64,000 nucleotides of DNA, taken from assembly GCF_001641265.1 (NCBI RefSeq), contig NW_020167525.1:660501-724500 (forward strand), read 5' to 3'. Made by a program: the position numbers and the translations under genes. Position 1 is the stretch's first letter; each line of letters begins with the position of its first letter. The notes under the pieces were generated by a model that saw only the letters and a program-made list of their open reading frames with translations, was not told the origin of the DNA and did not search any database. Shown here in pieces: positions 1 through 13,100 of the stretch. The DNA is from Pseudogymnoascus destructans. Taxonomy: Eukaryota; Ascomycota; Leotiomycetes; Thelebolales; Thelebolaceae.

Positions 1-3000
1 CAGCGAAATTTGACGTCGGCGATGGCATTTCTTATAAGTTCTACTGGGACGAATGGGCGGATTCGATACCTGTCTGCCAGACAGTCGACGACATATTTAC
101 CTTGTGCAGCACGCTCCTCAACTATTCTGGTGTGAATATCGGCAGGGACTGTGCATTGATGTCTAAACTGGCCAGTATTGGCAACCAGAGTTTGTCAAAG
201 GATACGTCGGAGGCAAACCTGGCAAGATGGCAGGATCTCCTCAAGAGGCTCCTTGTCCCTGCTCTCAGCCACACATCGGCCAACACAAATGTTGTCAACG
301 AAATATACGACATGCTCCGTTACTACCCGGCCCCTCTGCGCTACAACATATATGCCGAGTGGTTTGAAGGACAAACATCCAGGCTTCCCGCCATGACCGC
401 AGTATTCACGCGCGCACGACTGGAGACATTGAGCACCATGAAACGTATCAGCAAGACGAATCTGACTACCATGGCTCGCGCACTGGCAAAGACAGCTTAT
501 GCGAACCCGGGAATTGTTTTCAAGGTTGCATTGGATCAGATTGAATCCTATAGCAATCTTACCGAGGTTGTCGTTGAATGCGCAAGATACTTCACCGACT
601 TGGGCTACGATGTTCTCATATGGTCTCTGATGAGCTCCCTTGGTGGAAAGTCCAGAAGCCGTACTCGTGACGACTCTGCTCTTCTGACCAGTAAGTGGCT
701 GATTGCCCTCTCCAACTTCTCCGGAAAGGTATTCAAGCGCTATTCAATTATGAATCCGGCGCCAATCCTACAATACGTCAATGACCAGTTATATCGAGGC
801 AATTCCACGGACCTCATCATTCTACAAGAGTTTATCGCCCAGATGTCAGGTGTTGTTCCTGACACGGATTTCACGGATCCCCAACTCCTTGCGATGACAG
901 GAGGCGAAGTTCTCCGTCGCCAGACATTAATCAGCCTTCAAGACAGGCGATTCGAATTCGTGAAGACGGCCAAGCGATTGATGAAATCGCTCACGGAGAC
1001 GAGGCTGGCCGGTCAACTACTGATCTCCATCGCCCAGCACCGACAGGCGGCTATTTTCTCTGTTCCAGAAGACGAGGCGCACATCAAATACCTTTCTACC
1101 ATGGTGGATGATGCACAGCGAATCCTAACCCAGTTCAACGATCTCTTACGGAGCAATCTTACCGTTGAAGAATTCGACAATCTTGTTCCTGATACCTGCG
1201 AGTTGATGGTTGATTTCGGCCTTGAGCCAGCCCTTGCCTTTGCCATTGGCAGACCAAGCTTTGCATACAAGATGGCTGACATAGGACCGGCCGAACTTCC
1301 CAAAGAAGTCACCGAGACCAACGGCGTGCCCGCGGTGATTGATATCGACGGCGATGTTGGCATGGACGGTGATGCTGCAGATGACGATGTCGACATGATT
1401 AAAAACCCTGAGGCTGGAACAACCGACGATGCCGTTGAACCGGCCTCCACCTCGGAAGACCCTTGGTTAGATGTTCTCGCACCTCTCATAGAGTCCGTTC
1501 GCGTAGCCTTGCCTGACAAGCCTTGGGGTCTTCTCAATCCTGAATTCTACGTAACGTTCTGGCAGCTTTCGCTCTCCGATATCCAGGTTCCTATGGATAG
1601 CTACACCATCGAAAACGCTCGACTGACGAAGGAGATGGCCGAGATCATGAAAGATCGAAGCGATATGAGTAGGCCTGGTATGATTCGCAAGGAGGAGGCA
1701 AGAAAGGCCGTTGAAGTCACCAAAGAGGAATTGTTAAACGAGTCGAAAGATCAAATGAGCCAATTTGGCCGCAACAGAGCCCGCTTGAATAAGGAGAAGG
1801 GGAAATGGTTCAGCAATGTCAACAAGAGATATGATGCCTTGAATGATACTCTTCTCGAAGAGTGTTTCCTGCCTCGTCTACTTTTATCGCCTAGCGACGC
1901 GGATTACGCATTCAAGATGGTTAAGTTCCTACACAACAGCTCGACGCCTCATTTCAGAACTCTCGGGTTACTGGCACGACTATTTAGGGGAAACCGACTT
2001 CGCTCGATCATATTCTCCTGCACCATTCGTGAAGCCGAGTGCTTTGGTAGGTTCCTGAAGTTGATACTGGGAGACCTCGCTCGCTGGCACGCAAGCAAGG
2101 CTGTCTACGAGAAGGAGGCATGGGGCCCTAACCAAGATCTTCCCGGATTCGCGAAGAGCATACATGAGACTACGTCGAAGCCGGTGGCCCTTCTGGAGTA
2201 CGAGGATTTCCGCAGGATCTTCTTCGGCTGGCACAAGAACTTGAATACCGCCCTGAAGTCCTGCCTTGGCGGGTCCGAGTGGATGCATATTCGCAACTCC
2301 ATCACGGTGTTGAAATCAGTCGTCGAGCACTTCCCAGCGGTTGACTTTATGGGCAAGGCGTTCCAAAACGCTCTCATTACACTTGCTAAGCGCGAGGAAG
2401 GGAAGCGTGAGGATCTGTCTCTTCTGGCCAATGCGTCTATGCCGGAATTGAGGAAGAGGGAGAAGAAGTGGGTTATGCCGCAAGCGTTTGCAAGCAACCT
2501 GGTAAGTCAATTATCCACATCAAACCTTATTTCATCTGCTAACTTCTCTCAGGGTGAATCCAACCTAGCCAATGGCCAGGTTAAAGCGGCGAAGGGCGGA
2601 TCCCCACAGGTTGAAGGCAAATCAACGTTGAAGCCAACAGCCCCGGAGTTCAAACCATCTCCAAAGATATCGTAAGTCTTACATCGTGGCCCACCTAAAG
2701 CACTGTTTAACATACTGTAGCTCAAACGGGAAACCGGAACACAAGCGAAAAGCAGGAGAGGTCGAGGATGGCGAAGTCGATGATGCAAGGGGGGCTGCCA
2801 AGGCTGCTGCCATTGGCGTCACTCCTACAAATGCCATCGCTTCGGAAGCAAGCGCAACCCCCATCCCAACACAAGGTGGCCTTCCAAAGGTCCCCGCTAA
2901 GAATGAACGTCAGACCGGCCCACCGCCACGACCAGATTTCACACGGGGCCCGGCAAATCAGGATAGACCGCCCTCTAGGCCGCCTTCCAACCTTCCTACT

Positions 3001-5109
3001 CGCCCCGAAGTACCTATTCCTCACGTTCACGCTGAACGCAACCTTCCGGCGCGCGGTGCTGGACGCAGAGACGCACACCAGCCAAGGGCGGATTATCCTG
3101 CTGACAGTTCTCGTTGGCCTCGTGATGGCCCTGGCCACGATCGTCGAAGCCTGGACGCCCGAGGTCTTGAAAGGCCATACGATAGGCCTCCCTTTGACCG
3201 CGATGGTCACAGAGACCGCGTTGATCCCCTTCGCCGCGGTGCGGAGTTCTTTCCAGGCGACAGGGACCGAAACAGGCCACCTCTGGACATCAGAGGTTCA
3301 GACCTGAATGGTCGACCCTCTCGCGAAGATATTATTCCTCCTTCCCGATCCGCACCTCCACAAGCCGACCAAAGCTCCGCGCTGGCCGATCCTGCAGTGA
3401 ACCCCGCCCGTGCAGCCCTCATATCTGCTGGCTCGGATACTGCGAGATCTGGCTCTCCACGCGGTTTCAGAGATGATCGGAGCCACCCAAGGGCCCAATC
3501 GCCAAGACGAGGTGATCGCCATGGTGGCCCAGACAGGGATGTGGATGTTAGGAGAGGAGATCGTACCCCTGGCGATGCCAATCAAGGCCCTTCATTCCCA
3601 CCTCGCGATGTCGATAGACCTGCTGAGCGGTCCAGAGACGCGTTCCAGCCAACAGCTGCGCCAAAACGCCCGGTTGACTTGGACCATGGGAGATTGAATT
3701 CAGCCGGTAGACCTGGGGAGTCGAGCTTTGGCCGCCTTAATCCCTCGTCGCCTCCTCTGCGGGACGTGCCGTCTGGACCAAGAACTTCTTATGGACATGG
3801 GGGCAGTAATAGACAAGCCAGTGGCAACGTGTCTCGTTCCGATACAAGACAGCAGGGACCACCTCGACCACTGTCGCCTGACAATATACCACCTTCTGGG
3901 CCAGCTGGTGATCGCTCGCAATCTGGCGCAGCCAAGCCACCTTCTGTACCTGTCCATCCCGAGCGTATGCGCCATCTTGGACAGGATTCCCAAGCCCAAA
4001 GTACTCAGGCCGCCCCAGCACCTCCAGCAAATGCTGTGCCAGAAGGGGTCCACCCATCTCGTATGCGCGGCTTTCAGGAGACCCCATCCTTCCCTGGAGC
4101 TACTCAATCGCCACAGCAAGCCGGGAATGTGCGACAAGAACCATCTCAGTTGAGCTCCAGTACGCCATCTGGCCCGAGAGGTCAGCAAACGAGACCTTCG
4201 ACACCTACGTCAGCTTCATCTAATGTCCCTACTGGACCCTCCTTCCAGCCTGTAGACCGTGTTAGAGGGCCAATGAGACAACTTGCCGGCATCAACAGCA
4301 CTCTACAGCAAGCAGGGCAGACGGAAAGACCGAAAACATTCGACCGTCCCAATGACCGCGGTATCAATGTTCGCGGCAGAGGCAATGTATTGTCATCGTC
4401 TGCCATGCCAGGCTTCCCTGGCTCTGGTCCATCCACCCCAAGCGCACCCCGTCCTGATACACGAGATGGCGGCCAAGGGAGGGGAATGGGCGCACCCGAG
4501 CCCTCACCAGGCGACCAATTCGGTGGCCCCTTCAGCCAAAGTATGGGTGACGGTCCAGATGCCCGCAGTGGCTCCATGCGCGACTCAGGCCGACACGAGC
4601 GCTCCAGGCGCAGCAGCCACCGCACCTCGCGGTCGCACAGTCGGGACCGCAACCATAAGGAGAATATTCCTGGACCAGATCCGCGTGCTGAGATGATGGG
4701 CGACCGACCTGACTTCCGTGGGAGTGGGCGCAGAGACGGCGAGAGGGAGTCGAATCGACGCGCTTCCGGACGGAGCGGACCCTCGATGCCTGGAGAGGGG
4801 AGAGAGCGCGAGAGCAGGCGCGACGGAAGGGATGGCGACAAGAGAGGCGATGGGGGTGCTGCGATGAGGGGAGAGCAGGGTTTTAGCCGTGGTCAGGGAT
4901 ATCAGTCCCAGCCGCAGGGTGGAAATATGCCACCGTCTAGCCGCGGCGAGGGCGGGCGATCGCGCGGGTCGAGGAGTAGTAGGGGGGGGGCGGAGAGACG
5001 CGAGTCGAGGAGTAGCCGCGATGATGGGACGGGGAGTATTGGGAAGAGAAGAGGTGAGGATCGGGGTGGACAGGATCGCGGACGGGATAAGAGGGTTAGG
5101 CAGGCGTAA
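1..5109 (+). CDS. THO2: THO complex subunit 2 (5' truncated by window edge)
   Basis: Large scaffold subunit of the nuclear THO/TREX complex, which couples transcription elongation to mRNP assembly and export. The reading frame is open from base 3 with no start codon, so the N-terminus lies outside the window. About 1,669 residues are present. Two introns are inferred: 2502-2552 (51 nt, in frame, GTAAGT..CAG) and 2672-2720 (49 nt, GTAAGT..TAG); removing the second joins the frames through PEHKRKAGEVEDGEVDD. The conserved helical body includes LCSTLLNYSGVNIGRD near the start and the Tho2-type stretch MSQFGRNRARLNKEKGKW. The last ~800 residues are a disordered tail rich in R, D, G, S and P (RS and RG patches, ending KRVRQA), usual for fungal Tho2. 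Family assignment is from recognised conserved blocks; the tail is weakly conserved and rests on open frame only. Confidence 0.9.
2502..2552 (+). other. intron in THO2
   Basis: GTAAGT donor and CTCTCAG acceptor, with a CTAAC branch-like motif just upstream. It is 51 nt and has no stop codon, so it can be mistaken for coding sequence. Splicing gives ASNL-GESN. Confidence 0.75.
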
Positions 5110-5700
5110 GGGCCTACGGACAGAGATTGCATGCTTGCATTAGGGGAGTTTCTTTTGTGTATTCATTCGGGTTTGGTGTGGTGATGATGTGGTAGGAGGG
5201 TATTAGGGTGAAGGGGCTTTAGATATACTGCACAGATGGAGTGATGGGGATGTGTGTATTGGTTCTGAGGGAGAATGGTTGTATGGCATCGCGCCGGCGT
5301 TTTATTTTGGGGCTGAATTTAGAGCGCGGAAAGGGGCATTAAACCCAATTTGTATTATAGGACCTCTATTTTGAATGGTATCTCGCATGAGATGGACTTG
5401 TTTTATCATTTTTGATCTGTGACTTTAGTGAATAGAGTATTAATTGCCATTAATAAGGCTGGGAGTGTAGGCTGGGTGATGTCGTGGTGAGGGTGACCCC
5501 ACTAAGGGGGATTTCACCTCTTGAGGTTTCTTTACAGGCGAACCCCCCATATTCCACAACCCAACTTCCATATCACAAATTCACCCACAACATCCAACAA
5601 CTTCTTTCAACTATTTTACTTTAAACCCAAAGATTGATACTTCTTCTAGCTACTTTACTTCAACTTTTCTTCAAGTACAAAGATTGATCACAGCAATTTG
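5110..5700. other. 3' flank of THO2 and upstream spacer
   Basis: About 470 bp of A/T- and G/T-rich sequence follows the THO2 stop codon, consistent with a 3' UTR and terminator. No gene or RNA was recognised. From about 5580 the sequence passes into the pyrimidine-rich leader repeats of the next gene. Confidence 0.6.
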
Positions 5701-6243
5701 CTCTCAATTCCAATCACATCAGTGTCTCTCATCTGAGAAATTCACTTCTTCGAGCGACCTTTCTTCAAATCCAAGGATTGCTACCAGCAGTTACTCTTTG
5801 CTCCAAAAGATACTTGAAAGATTCAAGTCTTATTTAAAAGCTTGTTCTAGGGGTTTTCCAAAGGTTGATTTTCACAGTGCGCTCTCAACAACACACGAAC
5901 GAAGTCTTACCTGAGAACCACTTCCAAGAACTTTACTTCAACTCCAAATATTGAGACCAGTTGTTCTCTTCGCTATATAAGTTTTCTTCAAGATCAGAAG
6001 TGTGGTGAAGAAACTCTTTCAGCAACTTCGATAATAATCTAAAGTGTGATTTCGACATTCCGCTCTCAATCCACTCACAACAACGGAGTCTCATCTTGGG
6101 ACATTCTTCCAGCAACCTTCTCAATTCAAGTCCAAAGATTCATATCGACAATTCTTCTTCACTCACAGACTATCAACAAGATCAGAGTTGTGTTCAACAA
6201 ATTCTTCCAGCTACCTTGCTCCAAACCAAAAGTTTGGCTCTTT
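5701..6243 (+). repeat. degenerate ~181-bp tandem repeat in the leader of the 6.5-kb gene
   Basis: Three units begin at 5701, 5882 and 6063, exactly 181 bp apart, each with CTCTCAA, then a CACAAC-like stretch, a GTCTYAYCTKRGA-like stretch, and later a CAAAGATTGATA-like phrase. Each unit splits into two ~90-bp halves: phrases like AAAGATTGAT recur near 5629, 5679, 5772, 5860, 5947, 6132, 6268 and 6367. A second phrase, GATCAGAGTTGTGTTCAA-like, recurs near 5992, 6180, 6318 and 6460. The repeats end just before the proposed start codon at 6536. They may be transcribed leader or promoter sequence; the sequence alone does not say which. Confidence 0.75.
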
Positions 6244-6535
6244 CCAACAACCTTGCCACAAATTCAAAGATTGATATCAACAATTCTTCTTTGCTCCAAA
6301 AGCTTATAAGTTATATAAGATTAGAACCGTGTTCAAGAAACTCCTCAAGAGGGTTTTCTATAAGTCCAAAGATTGTATCAGCAATTTCTCTATTCTCCAC
6401 AGCTACTCGCCAGATCGGATTCGTTTCGACTCCTCAGTACTTCAAAAGCAATTTACAAAATCAGAGTTGTGTCTGATAAGTTCAACCAGCAACATTGTTG
6501 ATTTCCCAAAGACCGATCTCGGAAATTCGCTCACA

Positions 6536-9500
6536 ATGCCAGTCACCAGATCGGAAAAGCGTCAGAGGATGTCTTCTGAGCAGTCTGGACCACCTTCAAA
6601 CGACCTTGCTCAAACCTCAGAGCTCGAACTGAACAATTCTACTACACGCCCCAAGAAGCGTTCAAAGAAGCTTCCTTCCGGTTCAGATGTATCTCCAACC
6701 AACGACAACACCGCCGCCCCAGGTCCAAAGCCGGACGCAAGCCTCACTGCACCACAAGAAGAACCAAGGAGAAGTCTCCGTTTATGCGTGACCTCAAGCA
6801 ACAAAACTGAGGTTGCTCACACCCCAGAGCTTGAATCTGAAAAGTCTATGTCACGTTCAGAGAAGCGTTCAGAGCAGCGTCGCCTGAGGAGAAAACTTCA
6901 ATCGCAATCGGAGATCCCTTCAAGCAGCAGCAGCTCTGTTGAATCTGCTCTAAAGTCAGACTTCAGTTCATATACACCACAAGAAGAGCCAAGAAGGAAA
7001 AATCTCCGTCCACGCGTGATCTCAAGCAATAACAACACTGGGGCGCCTGCTCCAAAGTTGGACATGAGATCCTATAATCCACAAGAGACGGGCTCCAAGA
7101 AGACCCGCTGGAGTTCATACGAAAGTTCGGCCAGTAAAATCGCTATTCCTGACAAGCCGGAGGATATGACATTGGTCCCACAAGGTGAGGTAGGAGTGAA
7201 AAAGCACCTTTCAGAGTCAAGCAAGTCTTCGAGCAAAAACAGCAAACGTGCTCTAAGCCCAGCACCGGACATGCGCACTACCTCACCCCAAAAGGAGTCA
7301 TCACGTCCGAAGAAGCCTCGTCTTCTTAAGACAGCCACTGGCAATGATGCTCAAACCCGCGAGTCCTCAGCAGGTAATGCCCCCCCACGCTTCAAGTTGC
7401 GCCTGAAGAAGCCTGGTACTGGCCCTACCCTGTCCGAGGGCAACTCTGCTCCATCGTCCGATGGCATCTCAACCCCATTTTCAGAGAGCCTTTCTGCCTC
7501 TACCGCATTATCACAGGGCACATCCGCTCCGGTTTCAAAGGAGCTATCCTCTTCTCCACTTTCAGAGAGCAAGTCCGCTCCATCTCCAGGGGAAAACACC
7601 ACTTCAAGTTCCGAGGACAAAGATTCTCCATTATCCAAAATTAACTCTGCTTCATATTCTAAGGACAATGCTGTTCCATTGCCCAAGAGCAACTCTGCAT
7701 CTTCGTTCGGAAGCAACTCTGCTCCATCCTCAGGATCACGCTCAAGGAAAAGGGCGGCACCCCATCCAGAAACAACAGATGGCATATCTCCCATCAAAAA
7801 CCTTACCCCAAAGAAGAGAGGCTTTGGGGACATCAACACCACCGATGGTTTATCCCCAGAAAAGCAGGGCCAGTACCGCGCCGAGCGAGAGAAAGAGCCT
7901 CAGCGTGTCGCCGAGCAGCAGAAGATTCTCGCAACTATGGAGGACTTCAAGAAGGGTTTTCAAGATCTGCTGGACCACATCCGTCTCCCAAGGAAGAACA
8001 GTCATATGAAGAAGAACCCCAATGAGCACATGTTTGCGCTGAAGCTGAGTCCACAGCTGTGTCTTATGGCACCATCTCCGAGGCACGTGGGGATTTATGT
8101 GAAGGATGCGTGCTTTGAGTCAACCAGTGAGGCGATGACAACCTGGGTGATAAGGTTGCTTATGGATGTGGTGAAGCGCGATGGCTTGGCATGGGGTGAG
8201 ATTACGGTGGAGTTGACGGAGGGGGGGTCGCTGGGCAAGGTGTCCAACTGGGGGTTTAACCAGGCGTGCTCGCACAAGCTGGACACCTGCTTTATCAACA
8301 CGAACGTCGAGATACTCTTCTGCAGGAAGACGTATTCGGCGATCATCACCTACCACCACCAGTGGAAGTGTGTAAGTTTTCCCCTTTCTTTCCAATGCCC
8401 TATCCCCTATCCCCATCCCGCGACCTTCTTCCCGGCCTTCCATGCTCCTCGGCTCCCACTGTATAAACCCCAACATCCATTCTTCAGCTGTCAGCTTTAC
8501 TAACTCCCACAGGCTGGCCAGTACGAGGTCCCCTCGGGGGACATGACCGACGTGTATCAGGCGCCACGTCCGGTCCGTACTGACCACACCACCACTGGTG
8601 GTGGTAGGTCAATCCTATCGGGCACCGGCGAGTCGGCGTATGGCCCGGGCTGCCATACCTCCCTCGCCGGGCCCCAGTTCCCACAAACTGCCGCTCTGGA
8701 GTTCACCCTCGGCGCCGACATGCACACCGTCTCCGGCCGCCACCTCGCGCTGTCCCTCGCCGACTACCTCCCCGCCAACCCGTACCTCCCGATCACGCGC
8801 GCACCGGCTCCTCCCTCCCCTCAAGCCGTCTACGGAGACTATGGCAACCCCGGCGGCTACCCCATCCCCATCGACCCAGCCCTCCTAACACCACCCCTCC
8901 ACCGCCACACCTTCGATGTCTTCCCGGCCATCGACACCCCCCCCAACCAGCCCTCCTCCGACCCCCTCTACCCGCCCTACCACTGGACCCCGGCCCCAGC
9001 ATCCGCCCCCGCCTACCTGAGCCCCTGGATCTCGCCCGTCCCCTCCCCGGTTCAGGAGCAGTTCACGTACCCGGACCCAGACATCGCGACGGAGGACTAC
9101 GTCGCGAACTGGATTGCGGCATCGTTGAGCTTGCCGCTTGAGCCGGGGAGGGGAGCTGTATACGCTGCGGCCCCTCTGCCGGTGCCTGTTGCGGCACCAA
9201 CCCCCGCGCCAGCAACCGCGCCGAAGAAACGCGGGAGGAAGAGCCGTGCGAAGGTTCGTGGTGCTGCGGTTCCTGCGGCTGCGGCTCCTGCCCCTGCGGC
9301 TCCTGCGACGGCAGAAGAGATGATGGAGATGATGACCCAGGCGCCCCTCCCCACACTCACCCCCCTCGGCCCCTCCCCCTCCGAAACCCTCGCTGCCCTC
9401 CAGAGCGCCACGGCTGCGACGCCTGGTGTCCCGGTCCCAGCCGCGTATCGGCACGTGTGGTTCCTGAACGGGCGGGGGAGGGTGTCGAAGACCCGGGATA

Positions 9501-9809
9501 ACAATCCGAGGTGTCAGAGGTGTAGGAGGAGACATTGGGCTGTGAGTTTCCCTCTTTTCTTTTCCCTTTTTTCGTTTGCCCGGAGTTTGGGGTTTGAGAT
9601 CGGTTTCCAGGTTTCTGATGCCGATTTTGGACGCCGAGATGGGGGTGGGGTTTCTTGAGTTACTGTTCCCCTGAGATGGATGGAGAGATGCTAACGGTGA
9701 ATAGTCGTGCAGCAGGGGCCAGCCCTGCGACGAGTGCGCCAAGGACAACGTGCCGTGCGTGTACGGGCCTGGGGTGGGGGTGGAGGAGGATGAGGAGAAG
9801 GGGCGCTGA
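6536..9809 (+). CDS. unrecognised nuclear-type protein with C-terminal zinc-cluster-like module
   Basis: Predicted 989-residue protein from three exons: 6536-8371, 8513-9541 and 9705-9809. Introns 8372-8512 and 9542-9704 have GTAAG/GTGAGT donors and CACAG/ATAG acceptors and keep frame. The N-terminal half is Ser/Lys/Pro-rich and low complexity, with an approximate duplication (PQEEPRRSLRLCVTSSN versus PQEEPRRKNLRPRVISSN) and a run of SAPSS-type repeats. A more ordered block (about residues 490-640, starting near LCLMAPSPRHVGIYVKD) matches no family I know. A Pro/Ala-rich segment follows. The C-terminus, split by the last intron, has spacing C-x2-C-x7-C-x5-C-x2-C-x6-C, close to the fungal Zn(2)-Cys(6) cluster, with basic residues between the second and third Cys. 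The start at 6536 (context ACAATGCC) was preferred to 6329 because the intervening sequence is leader repeat. A DNA-binding role is inference. Confidence 0.65.
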
Positions 9810-10194
9810 GTGTGGGTGTTTTGTGTTTTTTTGTATATAGTAGCGTGTTCTTCTCGCGTTGTTGTCTGTATTCGTAGTTTGCTTTTGTTAGTTTTCGTTC
9901 TTTGTTGATTTGGTTTTTGTCTTTAGCGTTTCGGTTCTTGATTTCGGTTTTTGTTTTCGGCTCTGATTTCGGCTTGTGGAGGGAGGGCAGGGGAAGGGCG
10001 CGTGAAGAGTGATTTGGATCGGATGATTCGCGGAATGTCAGAGAGTTTCTGTAATTGCTTGTGCCCCCTTCGGACTTCAGTGAAATAAAATATTTCATGG
10101 GTAATATATACTGTATTCTATTCAATCTCCCCCTCCCCCTCCAAAACACCTCAAAAACCAAACCCAGACCCCACCCCCTCCCAATCCATACAAT
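9810..10194. other. convergent intergenic spacer
   Basis: A 385-bp T-rich then CCC/AAT-rich spacer lies between two convergent genes. It should hold both 3' UTRs. No gene was recognised. Confidence 0.6.
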
Positions 10195-13100
10195 CTACAA
10201 CATAATCAAGCTCACCTCCTCAAAATCCGGCGGATTCCTCCCATACATCACCCTCCCCTTCCCATCCAACGCCGTCCCCCGATTCGTAATCCACACATTC
10301 CCCATCCCCACCCTCTCCGTCCTCCTCACTTCCTCATCGCTCACCCCCAGCCCGTCGCGAGGCACCCACACATTCGGCCTCTTCGCCCTGAGCGCCTCGT
10401 GCTGGAATGCTACGCGCACGAGCGCGTCGCGCTCGTCGGGGGTGAGGTCTTCGATTTCGTCGTTGTAGCCGCCGAAGAGGGCTTCTCCCATTAGCTGCTG
10501 GGCTTCGACGTCTTTCTTGCGGCGGCGGCGGGCGTGCGCCGTGTCGAGGTCCCCGAATGTTGCGGCGCCGAGAGTGCGTGCTCCGCGCGTGGCCCATGTG
10601 GCGCCCGTGCGGAGGGGGTTAAGGGGGTTGAATGTCCCTCCGTTTCCGCCAGACTTGGTAGATTGCGAAGTGCGAAGTTTGCGGAGCTCGAGCTCGATGT
10701 CGTCGTCGTGGGAGACGGAGGTGTCAGGGACGCGAGGGTTGCGCGCGGCGCCGTCGTCGCGGTCCGAGTCAGAGTCATCGTGGTCTGATTCCATAAGACG
10801 AGCAGCTTGAGCGCGTTCGAAAGCCTCGTCGCGGAGGACAGCTTCGTCTTCGAGTGTTATGGCGAGATGTTCGTAGAGGGGGCTAAAAGATTGGTTGAGG
10901 AGGAATTGGAAGAGTGCTGTTAGTGCCATGACGACGATCATGATGATTGCCTGCGGGAAGCAGGCGGCGTTATTCTTGTCGTCGCGAACGAGGAAGAAGA
11001 GGCCTATGAGGCAGAGTTCCATGACGTAGAGGCCGATGAAGTTTTGGTTGATGGCGCGCGGGTAGAGGAGGCCGCCGGTGTCTTCGGTGTGCCGGAAGAC
11101 GTAGAGCATGCAGTAGCGGTTGGCGAGCCAGAGGACGGTGAAGGTGATGATGGCGAATACCATGATGAGGGGCGCGACGGTGGAGTAGATGATGGCGATG
11201 CAGGCGAAGTTGGTGTAGGTGGGGAAGTAGGTGCCCCAGTGCACTGTGGAGAGCGTGGTGTTGCGCTTCCACTTCTGGCGTGCCGTGTTGTCGAAGAGCT
11301 TGGGCATCAGTATCCACATTATGAGCGTGCCGACCTGCAGCAAACTGCCGGCGCTGGTTGATAGCGCCTGGATGATCATGTACGAGAAGAAGTAGTTGGA
11401 GGCCTTGGGTAGGTTCTGCGCCAGTAGACCAGGGATGGATGTGACATCCGCGATACCAGCGAGCGTGGCGAACGTTCCGCTTGCAATAGAGACAACGAGG
11501 AAGACCTGCACAAACAGGAAGAAGAAGTAGTAGTTCTGCACCGACAGCTCACGCATCTTGCCCGTTTGGTTGCCCTGCAGCGTCGCGAGGTTGTAGAAGA
11601 CGAGCGGCGGCAGAATCATCAGCAGCGATAGGACAACGGCGGGCAGAATACCCGCGACACTTTTGAGCGCGGTCTCGGCCCCGCGAAGGAACGAGAGCCA
11701 GTGGTATTGCCTGATCAGTTCAGGAATATTGCCAAGTAGCGCGGTGGCGGAGACAGGAATAGCCCAGAGAATACACATCCCCGCGACAGCCGCGAGGATG
11801 AAGAAAGTCCGCAGCCATGCTTCCCACCATTTAATCGACATGTTCCCCCAGATGACATCCGTGGGCGAGACCTCGACCATGCGCGGAGCCATGTGCTTCG
11901 GGATGTGGTGGCTGACGGCCTGCACCGCCATGTGCGCGGCAATCTGGTGGTTGAATTGAATGAAGGCGGAGTTCATCTTGGGGTAGTCATCGGAGTGGTC
12001 TTGGTCGTACTCGATCTCGACATTGAGGCGCGCGAGTTCCTCGCGGCACCAGTAGATAGAGTCAACCTTTGTATTGACCCAGGGGAAGATGTATGGCAGG
12101 ATACCGATGCCAAAGCGAGGAAGGCGATGCGTGCTGCGGTCCTTTTTCTTAATATACTTCGCCCACAGCGCGCTCTCCTCGTCCTCGACGTAGTCCGGGT
12201 CAATGTGCGGTGGGTACTCGTGCTGCGGCCCCTCGTTATTCGTAAAAAGAGTCTTCACGGGCGCGATAATCTGCTGCCCACCACTCGTAACCATCTGCCC
12301 AAAGTTCCTCTTCTGGGTGTATTCATCCCTCTCAAACCCATGGGGCATAGGCGACGCGAATCCTCCACTCGGCCCCTTCCAGAACTTCCACCAGCTATTC
12401 TTCATCTCATCCGAGTCGTTACTCCCATCACCGCCGCCGAATCTATAAGGGATATTATCGAGCTCCGGCCCCTTAACGCCGCGGTGCTCGCCAAAGCCCC
12501 TCGGCGTATCCGGCGTCTGCCCAAAACTGACATCGCGCGACGGGATACTGATCTGCGTCTCCACCGGCTCCGCGTCCGCAAAATGCGTTTGGCTACTATT
12601 GCTATTATTCCTCGATCTCGAGCGCTCCTGCCTCATGTCCGGGCAGAGCGGATCGCGATCAATCCACACGAACCCATTCGTCGACTCGATTTGGCCTTCA
12701 AGCCCCTTCCCGGTCTTCGCACCCCCCACGATTGTCCCTCCGACATTCTTCGTGCCCTCCACGAGCGTCTCACCCGCCTTCCCTACCAGCCCGAGCCCAC
12801 GCCCAAACTGCTTCCCCATCGCCGCTAACCCGCCCATGGCAGTCTGCTTGTCCACCACGCGATTCTTGCGGCGATTACCTTCCTCAATCGCATCCTCAAC
12901 TGAATGCACAACCTGATTGATATCACCCGACGTGACACCTTCTCCCCTCGCAATCTGCGCCGCCGTCTCTTCGGCGTTCTTCGCACGCCTCGCGCGCTCC
13001 TCCTTTGTATCATGATGTCCCGTCTTGTGCTGCATGGCCTTCTCCTCCTTCTCGGCCTGCTTCAGCTGCGCCTTATTACACTTGCGGATCAGGGACGTCT

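Noticed and set aside
6329..6535. Upstream extension of the 6.5-kb gene's reading frame to an ATG at 6329
   Set aside because: The extra residues are encoded by the leader tandem repeat and resemble other out-of-frame repeat units; the ATG at 6536 starts the basic Ser-rich protein.
8885..9748. Long antisense open frame opposite the zinc-cluster gene
   Set aside because: A GC-rich shadow of the coding strand, Arg/Gly-rich, crossing two real exons and an intron.
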